The translations under genes were made by a program, and so were the position numbers. 64,000 nt of DNA. It comes from Mansonella perstans. Its lineage: Eukaryota; Nematoda; Chromadorea; Rhabditida; Onchocercidae. Numbering within the stretch: position 1 is the first letter of the stretch; every line of letters starts with the position of its first letter. Positions 37,757-51,600 of the stretch are shown one piece after another. The stretch is taken from assembly GCA_037074765.1 (NCBI GenBank), contig JBAMDO010000206.1, positions 1 through 64,000 of the forward strand. Reading direction: 5' to 3'. Under the pieces are notes generated by a model. It was not told the origin of the DNA. It saw nothing but the letters and a program-made list of their open reading frames with translations, and searched no databases.

Positions 37757-39758
37757 CTAACGCGACTTAAGATTATGCATTATTTTTAGACAAATTTCGT
37801 AAAACATGAAGGATAAACCGGAACTGCAAGCAGCTTTGAGCTGTGATGGCCAGAGTCCTTTGAATAGCCCTACAGAATAGACAAAAGTATTGTGAAAAAA
37901 GAGGCATTAAATCAAAATCGAGAAATGTCAAAGAAAGTAAAAATAAAAATAAACAAATAATATTGCCAAAACATGGAAAACTTATACCCGTAACTTTTTC
38001 ATCTCTCAGAATGGCAGCAATAGTGGAATACATAGAATGCCACGGTGATTGACTGCAACGACCGAAGCCATGCGCCTAAACAAATTATGTCGAATGAAAC
38101 TCAATTATAACAGATAGAAAACAACTTCGGCAATAAATTTTCAGTAACATTATATAAAATTTATGACAAAGCAGGTAAATCGTAATTTTCGACAAAATTT
38201 TGAAAATTAACTTGAAACGAACTTGCAAACGATGTCGCACGACGTCTAAGGGATACACCGCTGTTTTTGATGCTACACCAGCCAATGCACCAGAACACAG
38301 TGGACCAAAAGATTCTGAAATTTTTTATCAAGTTCAAGTGGTTTGATGCTTAAAAAGGGTAACAATAAAATTTCAAGCCGAAAACTTCGAAATATACCTA
38401 AGCAATCTGGGAGCATTCCCCACGAAGAGATGAAAGCGTTGTATATGGAAAACTGCAAACCTGCGGAATAAAAAATTTAATTAGCTCTAATTTGAAATAC
38501 AAAAATTATAAACTCTAAAAGGCAGTAAAATTTTGAAACATTTTAATGACCGACCAACATAAGGAGCAATTTGAATTAAAGACGGAGTTATTCCTCGATA
38601 AAAACCACGAAAACCTTCCGAATTCCAAATGAAAATCATAGCATGCAACGTTCCATTGTAAACCTATAATCCCATTCATAAATTAAGTTCTGCACAATGT
38701 GATCAGATTGGAAGGACAATCCGGTGGAAATTACTTTATGCTGATCCTGAATGATTAATCTTGTTCTGATAACATCAAACGGCGATGCGGAAGCCAGTGC
38801 TGCACATCCAGCCAGTGCTCCGCATATTATGTCCGTTACCCGTCGGTTTTCATTTGCAACTAAAACTACAATTAATTTTCACTGCTATATCCAACTCAAA
38901 AAAAGGAAAACAACTGCTTAAAGTAAGCTATACATAAAAACAAATGAAATTTAGGGGCTGATCATTTGAAATTTGCAAGTTAAATTAAAAAAGCTGAAAA
39001 GGCAAAAGTATCGGCATCCAGAGAACTTTTTATCCGCACTTGCTTTTCAAATAAATTTTAGAAACATACATGAATACCGAGTTGCCTGTTCAGTGAGGAA
39101 TTCAAAAGTGGCAAACTGCACAATTCCATAAATGGATGACAATCCTTGCGCCGGAACATGACCTTTCCAGAATGCCACTAATCCTTCATCGTTATAAATT
39201 CGTGAACAAGCTTGAAAGATGCCATGATATCGTCCTTTGGTTTTACCGAACGTCGGTTCTCGTTGAATCTTGAATAGGAATGTGAGAAAAAATGGAATAT
39301 CAAATTTCCCGAGAAAATTTAGAAGCCCTATAAATGCCTAGGATTCTGCCGAAACTAATTCCACGGACAACTACACGAATTTTGTTTTTACAACGAAACA
39401 TTACTTTTCACAAGTTCCACGGTTTTTTCCTCAAACTAATTTGAGAATATTGAACACTCGCACTACTATTCCTCTAGTTCCAGATCTCTCTTAATCTTCA
39501 TCCTTAATGTAACGTAATTAAATTTTCTTTCGAATGCGTCAATGAAAAAAAAAAAAAAAAAAAAAAAAAACTGTTATTTGAGTATGCTGTACTCAATAAT
39601 TTTCTTAAAAAATTTGCTATGTAACCAGAACTACTTACTTGAAATCGAATTTTCAAAACATCAAGAGGTTGTACAAGGAATCTTGTTACAATTCCAGCAA
39701 TCAAACCGGCTTCACTGTATTCAACCGATGTCAACTCTTGGGTACCATACCCAACCAT
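37757..39758 (-). CDS. SLC25A19: Mitochondrial carrier, thiamine pyrophosphate carrier type
   Basis: Exons on the minus strand: 39758-39639, 39268-39070, 38859-38735, 38663-38555, 38460-38398, 38314-38223, 38075-37988 and 37869-37757 (stop TAG). They total 302 aa with all phases closing. Three mitochondrial carrier repeats are marked by Px[D]xx[K/R] motifs: PLDVLK (31-36), PFDVIR (133-138) and PLDVVR (227-232). The start MVGYGTQ, the segment AFWKGHVPAQ and the end block GLFKGLWPSQLKAA, GLSFMFYE resemble animal SLC25A19, which imports thiamine pyrophosphate into the mitochondrial matrix. Family-usual length is about 300-320 aa, so the protein is complete. Another close SLC25 member is possible, but the N-terminus and the HVPAQ segment favour SLC25A19. 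Exon 2 uses an unusual AAG acceptor (TTCAAG). Confidence 0.92.
39545..39570 (+). repeat. Poly-A tract (26 A; poly-T on the gene strand)
   Basis: The run lies in intron 1 (39269-39638) of the SLC25A19-like gene. It reads as T in the direction of transcription, the same polarity seen before several exons in this window. Confidence 0.9.
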
Positions 39759-42700
39759 ATTTTCCGATTATTAATTTCGAATAAATAGTTGTCATATAAT
39801 TTTTACAACATATTGATTCGAATACTTGCTTATTATCTCCAAAACATACACTTTTTTTCTCAGAAACAAGAATACAAGGAAACGATGCTGTTACATTGCC
39901 GAAATAAAACGGACAGCTTATGATATGCCACTTATTAAAGTTTCTATAATACTAAAATTTTAGAAAAATTAAATATGCAAATTGAAATTGTTTCGATTAA
40001 GAAAAAAACCCGCGAAATTTGACAAAACATCTTCACATCCAGAACAATAGAAAATCTAATATATTTGTCCAACCTTCTTAGAACATACAGCAATTCCGGA
40101 ACCTGGTGTCTAATTCAAATTTAAATTGCAAAAGTTTTCAAATGAATGTTTAAAAATCATTTGAAGATCAAATAAAGTTCTTTTGCACATTTGGAATTAA
40201 ATTAGTTATTTAATTCAACAATATCTTATTTCGTTTTTTATTACTCATTACTTAAGCAATTATTCTTTGCAATGTAAAACAAAGCATTACAATAATTTCT
40301 TTACACTTTTTTGAACTTTGATTTCTTTTAAAATTTAGATAAACTTCAAATTTTTCCACATGAAAAATTCCAAAAATTTCATTTCCCTTAAAATGTCTTC
40401 GGTAAATTTTCATCTTTTGCTCTCTCTCTCTCTCTCTCTCATTCTTTCTTCTCTTTCCTTTTTCTCTCTCAAAGATACTCTTTCTTACATTTAAGGAAAT
40501 GTTCCATTCTATAATACAGACAGAAAGACGGGAATGTAACACTGTAAACAAAGCATTTTTAAGTTGTAGTGAGGTCATGCCTACTCCAACATTCTCACAA
40601 ATGTTACTTTCTATTTAATTGGTTGAAATAAATCGATTCAATTTCATTACTTTTTAACAATTTTATTACAAATTTTGTCAATTATTTAAATCTAATTTTT
40701 AATCAATAAATTCTTCTAAATTTATCCAAAAGTATATGTAACATTTTTTTTTTTACCTCAAAGAACATAACAAATTGCACGTAAAAATTTTTTGATTGAA
40801 ATCAAAACAAAAAAGTTCAATGATTAGTGTAAATAAAGTTAACGGGAAAAAAATAAAAGTTTTGAAAAATATTTTAAAGACATTATCACTTATCGTTCAA
40901 TCTATCTTTATCATCACAATACTTCTTCTTTTTTTTTTTTTTTTTTTTAACCTTTAATAACAGAACGAAAAGATAAGAAATTTAAACAACTAATTGTTGA
41001 ATAATAAATTAACATTGCTTCCATTAATTAGCTATTACGCTTTTTTCATAATTTGAAAATTCCATTCTTTTTTTTAAATCAAAATAATTTTTTTTTGAAC
41101 AAATGATATATTTAAACAATCATTCACTGTTATTTATCCTATTCAGTAATTTGTAATTTGAAATGATTTTTTCAAAAAAAATTTTTTTTTTTTTGTTTAA
41201 AGTTTAAAATTTTGTATAGTTGTTATTGTTGTTGTTAATGTTTGGGAAATGAGAAAGTTAAGTAGGCGTAAAAAAAAGTAGCATTGAACGATATTTCAAA
41301 ACATTAAATCATTTGTTGAGAGAAATGATTGAAATTTAGTGTCTAATTAATTGAGCTAAGATTAAAGTTCATCTAAACTATCATTGGGAATATAATTGAG
41401 AAAATTTAGATGGATAGTGTAAATTTGCATTTATCTATGATAAACTTTTTGTCCTTTTTCATCCTTAAAATATGTTGGATGGAAACAGGTCATATTACGT
41501 GTATTTTTTTACAATTTACCTTATCGAATGTCACATCATTTGTCGCTACTGTTAAGCTGTCCATCATCAAATCGTATTGCACATACACATACATACATAC
41601 ACATTTACATCGATAATGTATGTCCTTTTGCTTGCCTTCTTTTCTCTTTCTCATTCTCATCTTTTATTTTCCTTCTTTTACTTGTCCTGTCCTCATTTTT
41701 TCCCCCCCTCCTCCCCCTCACTCTACCATTCATTTCAGTGCTCACGCGTCTAATCCTATTAACATTCATTTACCTGCATTTCATCCAACAACTAGTACAA
41801 TGAATTGTTAAATGTTACATACATCTGTATATATATATATATATGTTTCTGATTGCCTTATCCATTTAATTGTTTTTTTTTTTTTTTTTTTCTATTAATA
41901 TTTTTGCATAAAAAAAAAATTTTTTTGTAATAAAAAAAGCTTTATGCTAAAAATCACGTATTCTTTTTTTTGTTACTTTGTTTAATTTACTTATCAAAAA
42001 TTTATATTCTTTTTTTTTTTTTTTTTTTGAAAAATATAGAAAACAAAGCATATTTTAATTAAAAAATAAATTCATACAAATTCATCATTCATTCATTCAT
42101 TCAGTAAAATTATTTGATTTTCAAAAAAAAAAAAAAAAAAAAAGAAAAAGAGAAAGTGCTGTAGCAAGAAATGAAAGACGAGATTCATACACATATTGTA
42201 AAATATTTTTCATTCATTTTTGAGATATTTTTTTAGAAAATTTCATATTTTTACTAATATTAATATATTTATTGTTTGCTTGTTTTTTTTTTTTTTTTTT
42301 TTTTTTCATATTCCTTAATAAGATGGTTAATCATTAATTTGAACTTTAATTTAAGCTACAAATAAAATGATAAGAAAGTAGGTGGAAAATATTCATTGAA
42401 TAAATGGTAATTAAAGGTATTTTATGGAAATTTGCAGAGATAATTAATTTATTATAAAAATAGATGCTAGCATATATGTGTGAATTAATTGGAATAATGT
42501 TAATTCAAATAATTTGAAAGGTAACTATTAAATATGATGATAGTTTTTGATAAAATTCATACATCATTGTTAATTTTAAATTGAGCGCATCCTTTAAATT
42601 TTAGTTCAAAAAAACATTCATCCGTTAAATATTTCATTCATTCATTCTTACCAAATATATTATATGTCATAATTGGATGAAATATTTTCTTTATCTTTTT

Positions 42701-43798
42701 TCAATTTTTAGTTATCCCATATATTTCATTATTTTTTTTTTTTTTTAAATTTCTTCTCTCTTTCTCTTTCTCTCTCTGTTCAAGCATGAATTTTTTTTTT
42801 TTTTAAAATCTAATATGCATTGTACAATTGAAAAATTGTCACTAATGATTGGTGGTGGTACGGCACATTCCTGATAAAGAAAAATTCACCGCTGTTGTTA
42901 ACGTAGTGTGCACAGGGCATTATAATATTAGACTTGTTCAATTTTTTTTAAGGACTCTTAATAGACACTGAAATAGCCCTATTATCAATAGTAAATCCAT
43001 CACTATTGTTAACTTTGTACAGAACATTATTATAGTATTAGAATTCCAATTTTTTTTTTTTTTTTTTTTTTTTAAGAAAATTTTCAACAGACAAAACTGA
43101 AACATTCCAATCATTGATAATTGATAAATGTTACATTAATTGGAAACTGTATGGTAACAATTAATTTATAAACTTATTTATTATCAATATTTTTTTCTTT
43201 TGTCTAAGAGGGTCAGAGAAAAAGAGGGAGAGAGAGAAAGAGAGAGAAGGAAAATAAAAAATTAATTGCATATGTTTGCCAGATGTTATTTTATAAAAAA
43301 AAAAAAAAAAACCTAATATTTTTAGTTATTTGATTGTATGTTTATTCAAAAATTTTCTTTGTTAGCATTTCTTTGATTTCATAAATTTTTTGTCTATAAT
43401 CTATACACTTTTAATTTTTTTTTTTCGTCTGTAAAAGTAAAAATTGAAAAGATACGAAAAAAAAAAAAAAAAAATTTTAATCGGTCACAAAAATTTTCAA
43501 AATTTTCTTCTCTTTTTTTCTTTATTTATACTGCAATTCCCTTCAATTCCCTAATTCCTTTGTATTGTAAATTTAATTAAAACATTTTTCCATTGTATAA
43601 AAATTTGGTTCGGAAATTAATACTAAAATTCATTGATGACAATACTAAAGTGGAAAATGTTTTTAATTAAATGCATTCAATGAGTTGCTTTTTGATACGT
43701 TTCATTTTCCTCATTAAATAATAATTAATTATCGCTTCATTTTGCAGCGTAGCAATTTCTCTTTTTTTATTTTTTCTTTCGAACAAAAACGGGTGACA
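39759..43798. other. Divergent intergenic region between SLC25A19-like gene and hlb-1
   Basis: About 4 kb between two genes that start away from each other, so promoters for both should be here. It holds many T- and A-tracts and a CT run at about 40422-40440. A polypyrimidine stretch lies at about 41630-41720, ATTC repeats at about 42086-42104, and a diverged tandem duplication at 42882-43108. A TTTTGCAG ending at 43747 lies 51 nt upstream of the hlb-1 ATG and is a candidate leader or 5'UTR acceptor. Confidence 0.55.
42882..43108 (+). repeat. Diverged tandem duplication, unit about 112-120 bp
   Basis: Unit A (from 42882) and unit B (from about 42993) share a spaced series of words in the same order. 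These are TCACCGCTGTTGTTAAC vs CATCACTATTGTTAAC, CATTATAATATTAGA vs CATTATTATAGTATTAGA, a T-tract, then GACACTGAAA vs GACAAAACTGAAA. Copies differ at many positions, so the duplication is old. Confidence 0.6.
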
Positions 43799-45603
43799 AT
43801 GGTGGATAAGGATGGCTTAGAGGAAGCTAATCGAATGTTCAATTTAGCGCTTGAAGAGCTCAATTTTATCGCTGATGGTAAATGATTTTGTAATTTTAAT
43901 TTTTTATTGTTTTCGTTTTATAAAATTTAGCGAAAAACTATTAATTGAATTATAAATGAAACATTCTTTTTTGTCACACATCAATGTAAATTATATTTAT
44001 CATAAATTCAATTTTTCTTCAAGCGAAAAAAAAGAGAATGAAAAACTAAATGAAATGATGCGTTCAAGCATTTAATAAAATTGTTCCAAAAAAAAAAAAA
44101 AAAAAAAATAGTAATTTTAATCTTTTGAAGTTATTGAAATTTATAATCTTGATTAAAAATTTTTCTTCATTGCAATAGTACACCGTATTCCATATGGATA
44201 AAAAGTGGATAGTATCAAAAGATATTATCAAAACTTACTGTTTAGTATTTACATAACACAATGTTTGTTAAATGAAATAAAAAACTTATTGTCAGCTAGC
44301 ATATGATTGATAAAACCGATCTTTATCAGCTAGAAATATGATTGATGAAACCGATTATATTTATCGGCGACATGTAGTATCGCCGTATCACGAAAACAGA
44401 TCAATCGTTCTAAAACTATCTAATGATTTTTTTCATGAATGAATTGTCTTTTTTCCATTCATAAATTCATACAATATTCATACAAATTCATACAATACTT
44501 TCAATTGTTACAATTACCGTTTAAATAAGTTCAAATAATAGAGCTTTTATCAACTTTTTTAAACAACTTGTAAAATTTTTTTTTCCTCTTTTCTAAAATG
44601 TCTAAGAGAATTATTGGCTATTGATGTGTTTTAGCAACTACACAAAATGTCGAATAATATACTTTCTCCATTCTTTTTTCTCCTTTTTTCCTCATGTTTC
44701 TCTTATTCAAATGATATTTTTGTAACTTGGAATTGTTTTAAATTCTCGTAATTTATCAATTAATGTTTAATTTTCTTTACTTTAATTGTATTTGTCTACA
44801 TCTTTCATCGTGCAATAGTTGAAGAAAAATTATGCAAATCACTATAGCATAATTTATTACAGTTTCTCTTACTGACTGAATTACATAATTACATTTTCTA
44901 ATTGAAATGTTTTTATTTGCAATTTCTTTATAGATACAAATTATTTTTAAAAAATTCATTTCTCTTTTAAATTTTAATGCTTTTTTTAATTTTTAATCTA
45001 TATTCTGTGCCTTTTTTTTGAACATAATCACTAAATCTGAATGCAAAATTCTTCCTTTTTTCAACTAAAAGAAGAACTGATAAAAGTTTTAAATTGAATA
45101 AACTATCTCATGTCTGTTTTTTTTTTTTTTCTTAACATTTCTAAGGTATTCCACAATATTATTGCATTCGATGTATTTTGATATAAAATAAACTTTCTGA
45201 CATTTCCTGGATTTCTGTAAATTTATCTACCATCATTTTGCACTGAACATTCTCAGATATATTTACACTTAAGAAAATAAAAATAAGAAACAAAACTTTT
45301 CAATTTTAAAATCCTTAAAATTTCAACAAAAAAAAATCAACAACTGATACGTTTACAACAAAATTGACACAATTAACGTTAATAACGGTAATTTCAACCG
45401 ATTCATAGACAATTCATTTATCACTTAAATTTAAATGTTTCTTTTTATTCTTAAAATTTTTTTCCTACGCAAAGCTATTTGACAACTTATCGATTCTTTC
45501 ATTCTACACAATGGGTCGATCGACCATTTATTCCATTGCTGATACATATATATATGTGTGTGTATGTAGTGGGTATGTGTGTGTGTGTGTGTATGTGTGT
45601 GTA

Positions 45604-45634
<31 letters not shown>

Positions 45635-48600
45635 ACGTACATGTGTACATGTATATACAGTTATGTATGTCTGTATTTGCATGTATATATGTATGTGCGG
45701 TTTTCTTCACCAGTATTGGCGTTTACCCATTTTAACGATCCGATCATTCCGCAACCATGCAATTATTGCTAATGTTCTCGAATCATATTTCGTAAACACT
45801 TTTAAATGTTTTTTAATTTTTAGAAAATTTTTTGTTGAAATTTCATCAAGCAAATCAAATTAATGAGTGAAATGGGAGAAGGGAAAGGGAAGAAAAGGTT
45901 GTTAATATGATCGTACCGCTGTCATTTACCATAACGGTATTTGTTCACTTGGATTGAAAGTTGGACAGATTCAGATAATTTAAATTTCCAAACGTTCTTT
46001 CTCACCTTTTTCATCCGATCTATTGATCTTCTTAAATTAATTTTTTGCTCGATCAAGTAGTAAGTAGTAGTAAGTGAAAGATCATCTTTAATGACTTCAA
46101 TTAAAATTTCATTTATTTTCAACCAAATTTGTTTAGCATTGAAATTTCACATAATTTATTACATTTTCAATTTGAAAATTAAACCAGTAATTTCTTAATA
46201 TTTAAAAAAATTTGTTATTGCATAAACTCACTTTCCAAAACAAAATAATCTTCTGCATGAATGATTTGTCTTGTCTTTTAAAATTAAAATTTGGATAATC
46301 CAAGTTTTAATCGATTATAAAAGTTATGAGAGTATATAGATATTACATTACCATTATTTTATTAAGGCATTTTTTTTCGGATTGATCAAATAAGTTTTTA
46401 GCCTCATTTTTCTGTAAAATTCCATCAAATTATTCATTTCATCGCAACATCAAAGCCAAAACAACAATTGGCAGTACATCGAAATACAACGAAACATAGA
46501 TGGCCGAGAGATGCTTGAAAAGTCATAAAAGTATTGACGCAACAAAGGCACACTGTTGCTTAGCTACACTATCATAAAGCCTTAACATTTAGACGATTTG
46601 AAATCCGAGTAATTCGGATAGATTCCATTAACTTCTTTTTAAAATCATTGTGTTTTGTAATAGCAAAAATTAATATTGGTTTTTTGCTTTTTTTCCTAAA
46701 GTTTTAAATTTGAATATTAGATTCAAGTTGAATCAAACAAATTCTGATAACTAGGTACGGTACAAAATTAATCTAAAAAAATGTTAAAATTAAAAACCGG
46801 ATTGCTTACAGATAAGTTTAAAAACAAAACTGTTTGTAAAATCTTTTTTTATTGATTGCTTTGAATGGTTTATTCAATTTTGATGATGGATGGACATAAC
46901 TGTCACATTTAAATTCTATGAATTTCATCTTTTTTTTTCCTAGCTTTATCAAACAAATAAGTAATTATCCAATAACGATGCATATCTATCAGCAAAAATA
47001 CCATCATAAATACCATCATTATCATTTGGTTTTTCGTGTTCGCAATTTTAAAGAAAATGAAAAAAAAGTTTTTTTTTTTTTTTTTTTTTTTTTTTGTATT
47101 TCTGGCCTTTCTTTCTTATATCTATTATTATGATAATTTTAATAAAAATTCTTTTTCATAATTAGAAGCAATTCTTATTTCTTTGAAGTTTTAAAAGCTC
47201 TGTTAGACAATCTAAACATTGTCAGCTAATATTTGGAATATGAAATGAATAAACTCTAACTGAGATTAAAATACTTTTGATCGATGCAAAATAATATTTA
47301 TCCAATACAGCACATTTGATATGGTTACTTCAACAGAAAAAGCTATCATTGCATTTAATTTTCAACTGAAATTCATATCAAAATGGAAAGTAATTGGACC
47401 ACATTTGGAAGATGTGCGAGGAAATAGTAAAGAAAGAGTTGTAGTGGAATTAGTTAAAGTTGTGACAAATTATGAAATTCTATGGCCATCTTTCTGATCG
47501 GATCAATGGACAAGGACAAATATGAGCCGAAAAGTTGTATATGTTTTTCAGTTTTTTAACTGAAATTAGATTTATTCAAAGGATTCTTTGAAATCGAATT
47601 AGCATTTGAATTGGTGGAGAAAGTGGATCCTTAAAATAGATTTTTATTACAAGAGAAAGTAAAATTTTATTAGGTTTATCAATTTTGTAGCTTCATTTGT
47701 GTTTTTATCATAGATTAATTGTTTTATTTATTTAACGAAGCAATTGTCTTTGTTAAATCTTGCCTATATATAATTAATTCCCTTAATTTAACCTTTTGTT
47801 GACAGACTGTCCTTCATCATTCTCATCATTTATTGACTTCATTTTATAGAATATTTTTTTTTTTTTAAAATTGCTTTCAGTGTGATTTAAAATATCGGAA
47901 TTTAATCTGAAGTAATCATATTTATAGCTCGCAATTTTATAAATTTTGTTCTGTTCGTCGAATTGAAAATAGAATTTGAAAAATGATTTAAATACTTCAC
48001 TTTGCCATTTCAACTGAAACTGAAGATTAGTAAACATGAATAAAAATTTTAGGTACTGAACAGGCAAGTGGTATAGAGATTACTAAAACAGTTTTTCCAA
48101 CAAAAAAAAAAATGATTAACAATGATAATACCGCATCAGGAAAAGATAACATTGCAGTAAATAACATGCAGGTATGTGATACAAGTTATCGTTACCTTAC
48201 TTTTTTTTTTCTATTCACAAAAATATATTCATCAATAAAGTAATGTCTAAACTTCTGCTTCGTATTGCAATTTAGTGAAATCATTTGTCTTCAAATTTCA
48301 GAAAAATGATCATTGCATGATAATTTTTCATTCATTAATATGGAAAAGAAATATAAATTTAATTATACTGAAAATTTAATTGTGCTGAAATTTTCCTCCT
48401 TTTCGGTTTTTTAAAATTTCATTAAACAATACTTTTGTAGAGATAGAGAAAGTTGATATAAATCTCTTTCAAAGTTTAAAATTAAACAGAAATAATTCGA
48501 AGCTAATTTTTAAAATGTCATTTTTTTTCATGTGTAAATATACAAATGCATTTATTTCTTCATTTATTTGTGTTTTAGCTTTTTTAGTTAAATCTGAATG

Positions 48601-51600
48601 CTGCTAACATTACAGGAGATTTTGGAAATGTGGACGAATAATTTTTAATTAATTTCTGATCAGTAAGGTACACTCTGAAGTAATCATATTTATAGCTCGT
48701 AATTTTATAAATTTTGTTCTGTTCGTCGAACAGGAATGCCTTATTAAAATTTTTGCAGACATTAAATTGGAATTCGTCGGTGACTAATTGGATAGATTAC
48801 GAAAATGAAAATCATCGAGATTCAGGTACAAGTAGCAGTGATGGGATGCCTACCTCAGATGCTCCTACCTCATCTACCGCCTCAACTAACATCAGTATTT
48901 TTAATGCTCTTTTACAGGTAAAAATTAAATCACTTTGCGAATTTATAAAACATAAAAATTATTTGCTGCTATCTTAACTTTAATTTATATCGAAATTACC
49001 TAATTTATCTATTTCAATTTTTATAAAGTTAAATTTCTTTATCAATTCAAAATAAATATGTAAAAGGAAAATAATTTAAAGATTTTCATCATGCTTACCC
49101 AAATCTAATTATTTTGATAATAGCAAATAACTTTAAATACTCAAGTGAGGAAGGACACATAGTAGTGACAAGCCTTAGTAATTCCTATCAAAGATACATC
49201 ATTGATTTTCTAATTAAAACATGATTATATTGTCATTGGTTAAGTGGCACACCATCGTGATAATTACAAAGCATCACGAAACATCTGTTTGAGAGGATCT
49301 AAATAGGCCTGGAATGCACTGCCATATTTTTATCGTCGAAAATTATACGGCTCCAAACGCTCGATGACGATTAACTCATCCATCTACTGAACCAAACAGA
49401 ATGATTTATGTCTAATAACATGAGCTTATCTCGAAAAACTAATGCATGTTCATAATCAATGTGCAGTGCTTGCAGTGCTTCCGCCATTATTGGTTGATAC
49501 ATTAGTGAATGATCTGATTATTTTAATGGTAATTAATGCAATTTGCATTATTTCGTTTCAGCTAACTTAATTTCACTTTAATTACAATTTTCCAGAAATT
49601 GGAACAAAAATTAACCTGTACAATTAAAGGAATTTTTGTATTAATATGTCGTAATAGTAAGAAGTCCTTCAAAAGATGATTGTTTACAATCGTTACAAGT
49701 TTACACTGTTTGCGAAGAGCGAAATAAATGTCATGAGGATTTTACACTTTACTGTTAAATTTGCAACTTCACCTAACTATGGTAGTCGTTAAACTGTATT
49801 GGTCATTTATAGTTTACTAGCGCTTATTGATGTATACTAGAAATTTTTATATTTTCGTTTGAACCTTATTTGCAATTTTATGCTGACTGAATTAATCAAA
49901 CGATGAATTTATCAAAACATATCGAATATTATTCTACGGCATACACAATTTTGCTTATATTTATGAAAATTTATAAATTAGTTTCAATTTCGTACTTAAG
50001 AGTAAATTATTTTAAATCATAACACGAGTATAGAAACGCATAATGCTTAAATTTAAATACATAAATAATAACACATTCGTTAATATGTAAATAATCGAAT
50101 TAATGAGCAAAAAAAAGCAACGGAAGTAATTAATGGAGAAATAATAATTAGCATGAGGATGATTCATTATAGTTATTAAAACTGATTTTTCGTGAATTTT
50201 ATTGCATTAGGCATTTATCATTAGGTATTTGCCCGAAATATTTTTTTTTTTTTTTTTTTGAACATTATAACATTTAACTGACATTAACTGTTTATCAAAA
50301 TAATGTCAATCAAAACTTTTTTTTCACTGCTGATATTTTATAATTTGCCGTTCAAAATTGGTTAACAGCAGAAATTTTGTGCGACATAGTAATACTTATA
50401 ATTTTGAAAATTTCCATTTATAAAATTTTGTATAAATAAGATCAAGTAAACTTATCAGTGGATAACAGACATGTGAAAGAATTGATGAGACGTTGATATG
50501 AAATGAACTCGATAATGACAGTTGTATAATGTGAATTATTTTGACGGAGGATGCATCAAAAAGGAAACAAAAAGTTTCATCAAAAAGCATATCACTACTC
50601 ACTGTTAGGTTCTGAAACTGGAAGCCATTTTTCGGCAGGATTAGAATCCATGAAATGTTCTTTTTTTGGATATTGATTTGTTAATTTGTTCATTTCTTCT
50701 TTTGCGAAAAACAATTTTGGCCTCAAATGTCAAATAGCAAAATTTTTTTTGAAACGATGTAAAATTGCAAAAATTATTGTAAAGCAGGCATATGTTACGT
50801 AAAACAGATCAAATGTTGCGTGAATGCAATTTCATTGATAAAAACATATAAAATAGCAGTTTCTGTAATAATTTAAATTGCATGCTTTGAAATGCATTTT
50901 TGAATTGCATGGGTATATTCGCTTTTTTTACTATTTCAACATTTTAAATCGAATAAAATTTTTTAAGGCAATTGATCGAAACGAGATATCGAGTAAGCCT
51001 GATCTAGAAACACGATTGAAAATTATGAATTGGCTCTGTACCACTGAGGAGATTAACAAAATAGTGAGTTTTTCATTTGAATTTTTACAATTTCTGTCGG
51101 AGATTGCAGTTCCAAGATTAACGATTATGAAAATAAAAATCATAATAAATATTATTGGTGTAAACTATAAGGAATTATTAATGTGACAATTTTAGAAGAA
51201 AAAATGAACAAATTGTTTGGAAAAACATTTAATAAGGTCTCCGGAGATTTTGCATTTAAAAAAAAAAATAAAAAAAGAAAATGGAAAAAAAATAATGAAT
51301 GATTTAGTGTTTTATTCATTTTTCTTAATTTTTTTTGCTATTATTTTGATTATTACTTTATTTCTAATTACCATGTCGTGCTTAATTTTAGCATGTAAAG
51401 TTAAAAAATTTTATCGGCTTCGTGATTTAAATTTAAAAATAGCAATATAATTATAACAGATGGGAAATTTTATGTAAAAGAAACATTATACTATGTCATG
51501 CTTGCTTTATAAAATTATGATTAATAGTTAAATTATACTTAAATTTACTTTAACTCGAAATAGAACAGTGCTTTTATAACAAAATAAATACTTTTTGTCA

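Noticed and set aside
45431..45863. Several open frames on both strands rich in T-H or V-C repeats
   Set aside because: They are translations of the GT/CA microsatellite, not genes.
48714..48758. Upstream extension of hlb-1 exon 3 to an in-frame ATG
   Set aside because: This part lies in the duplicated 56-bp segment and spacer. The TTTTGCAG acceptor at 48758 keeps phase with exon 2.
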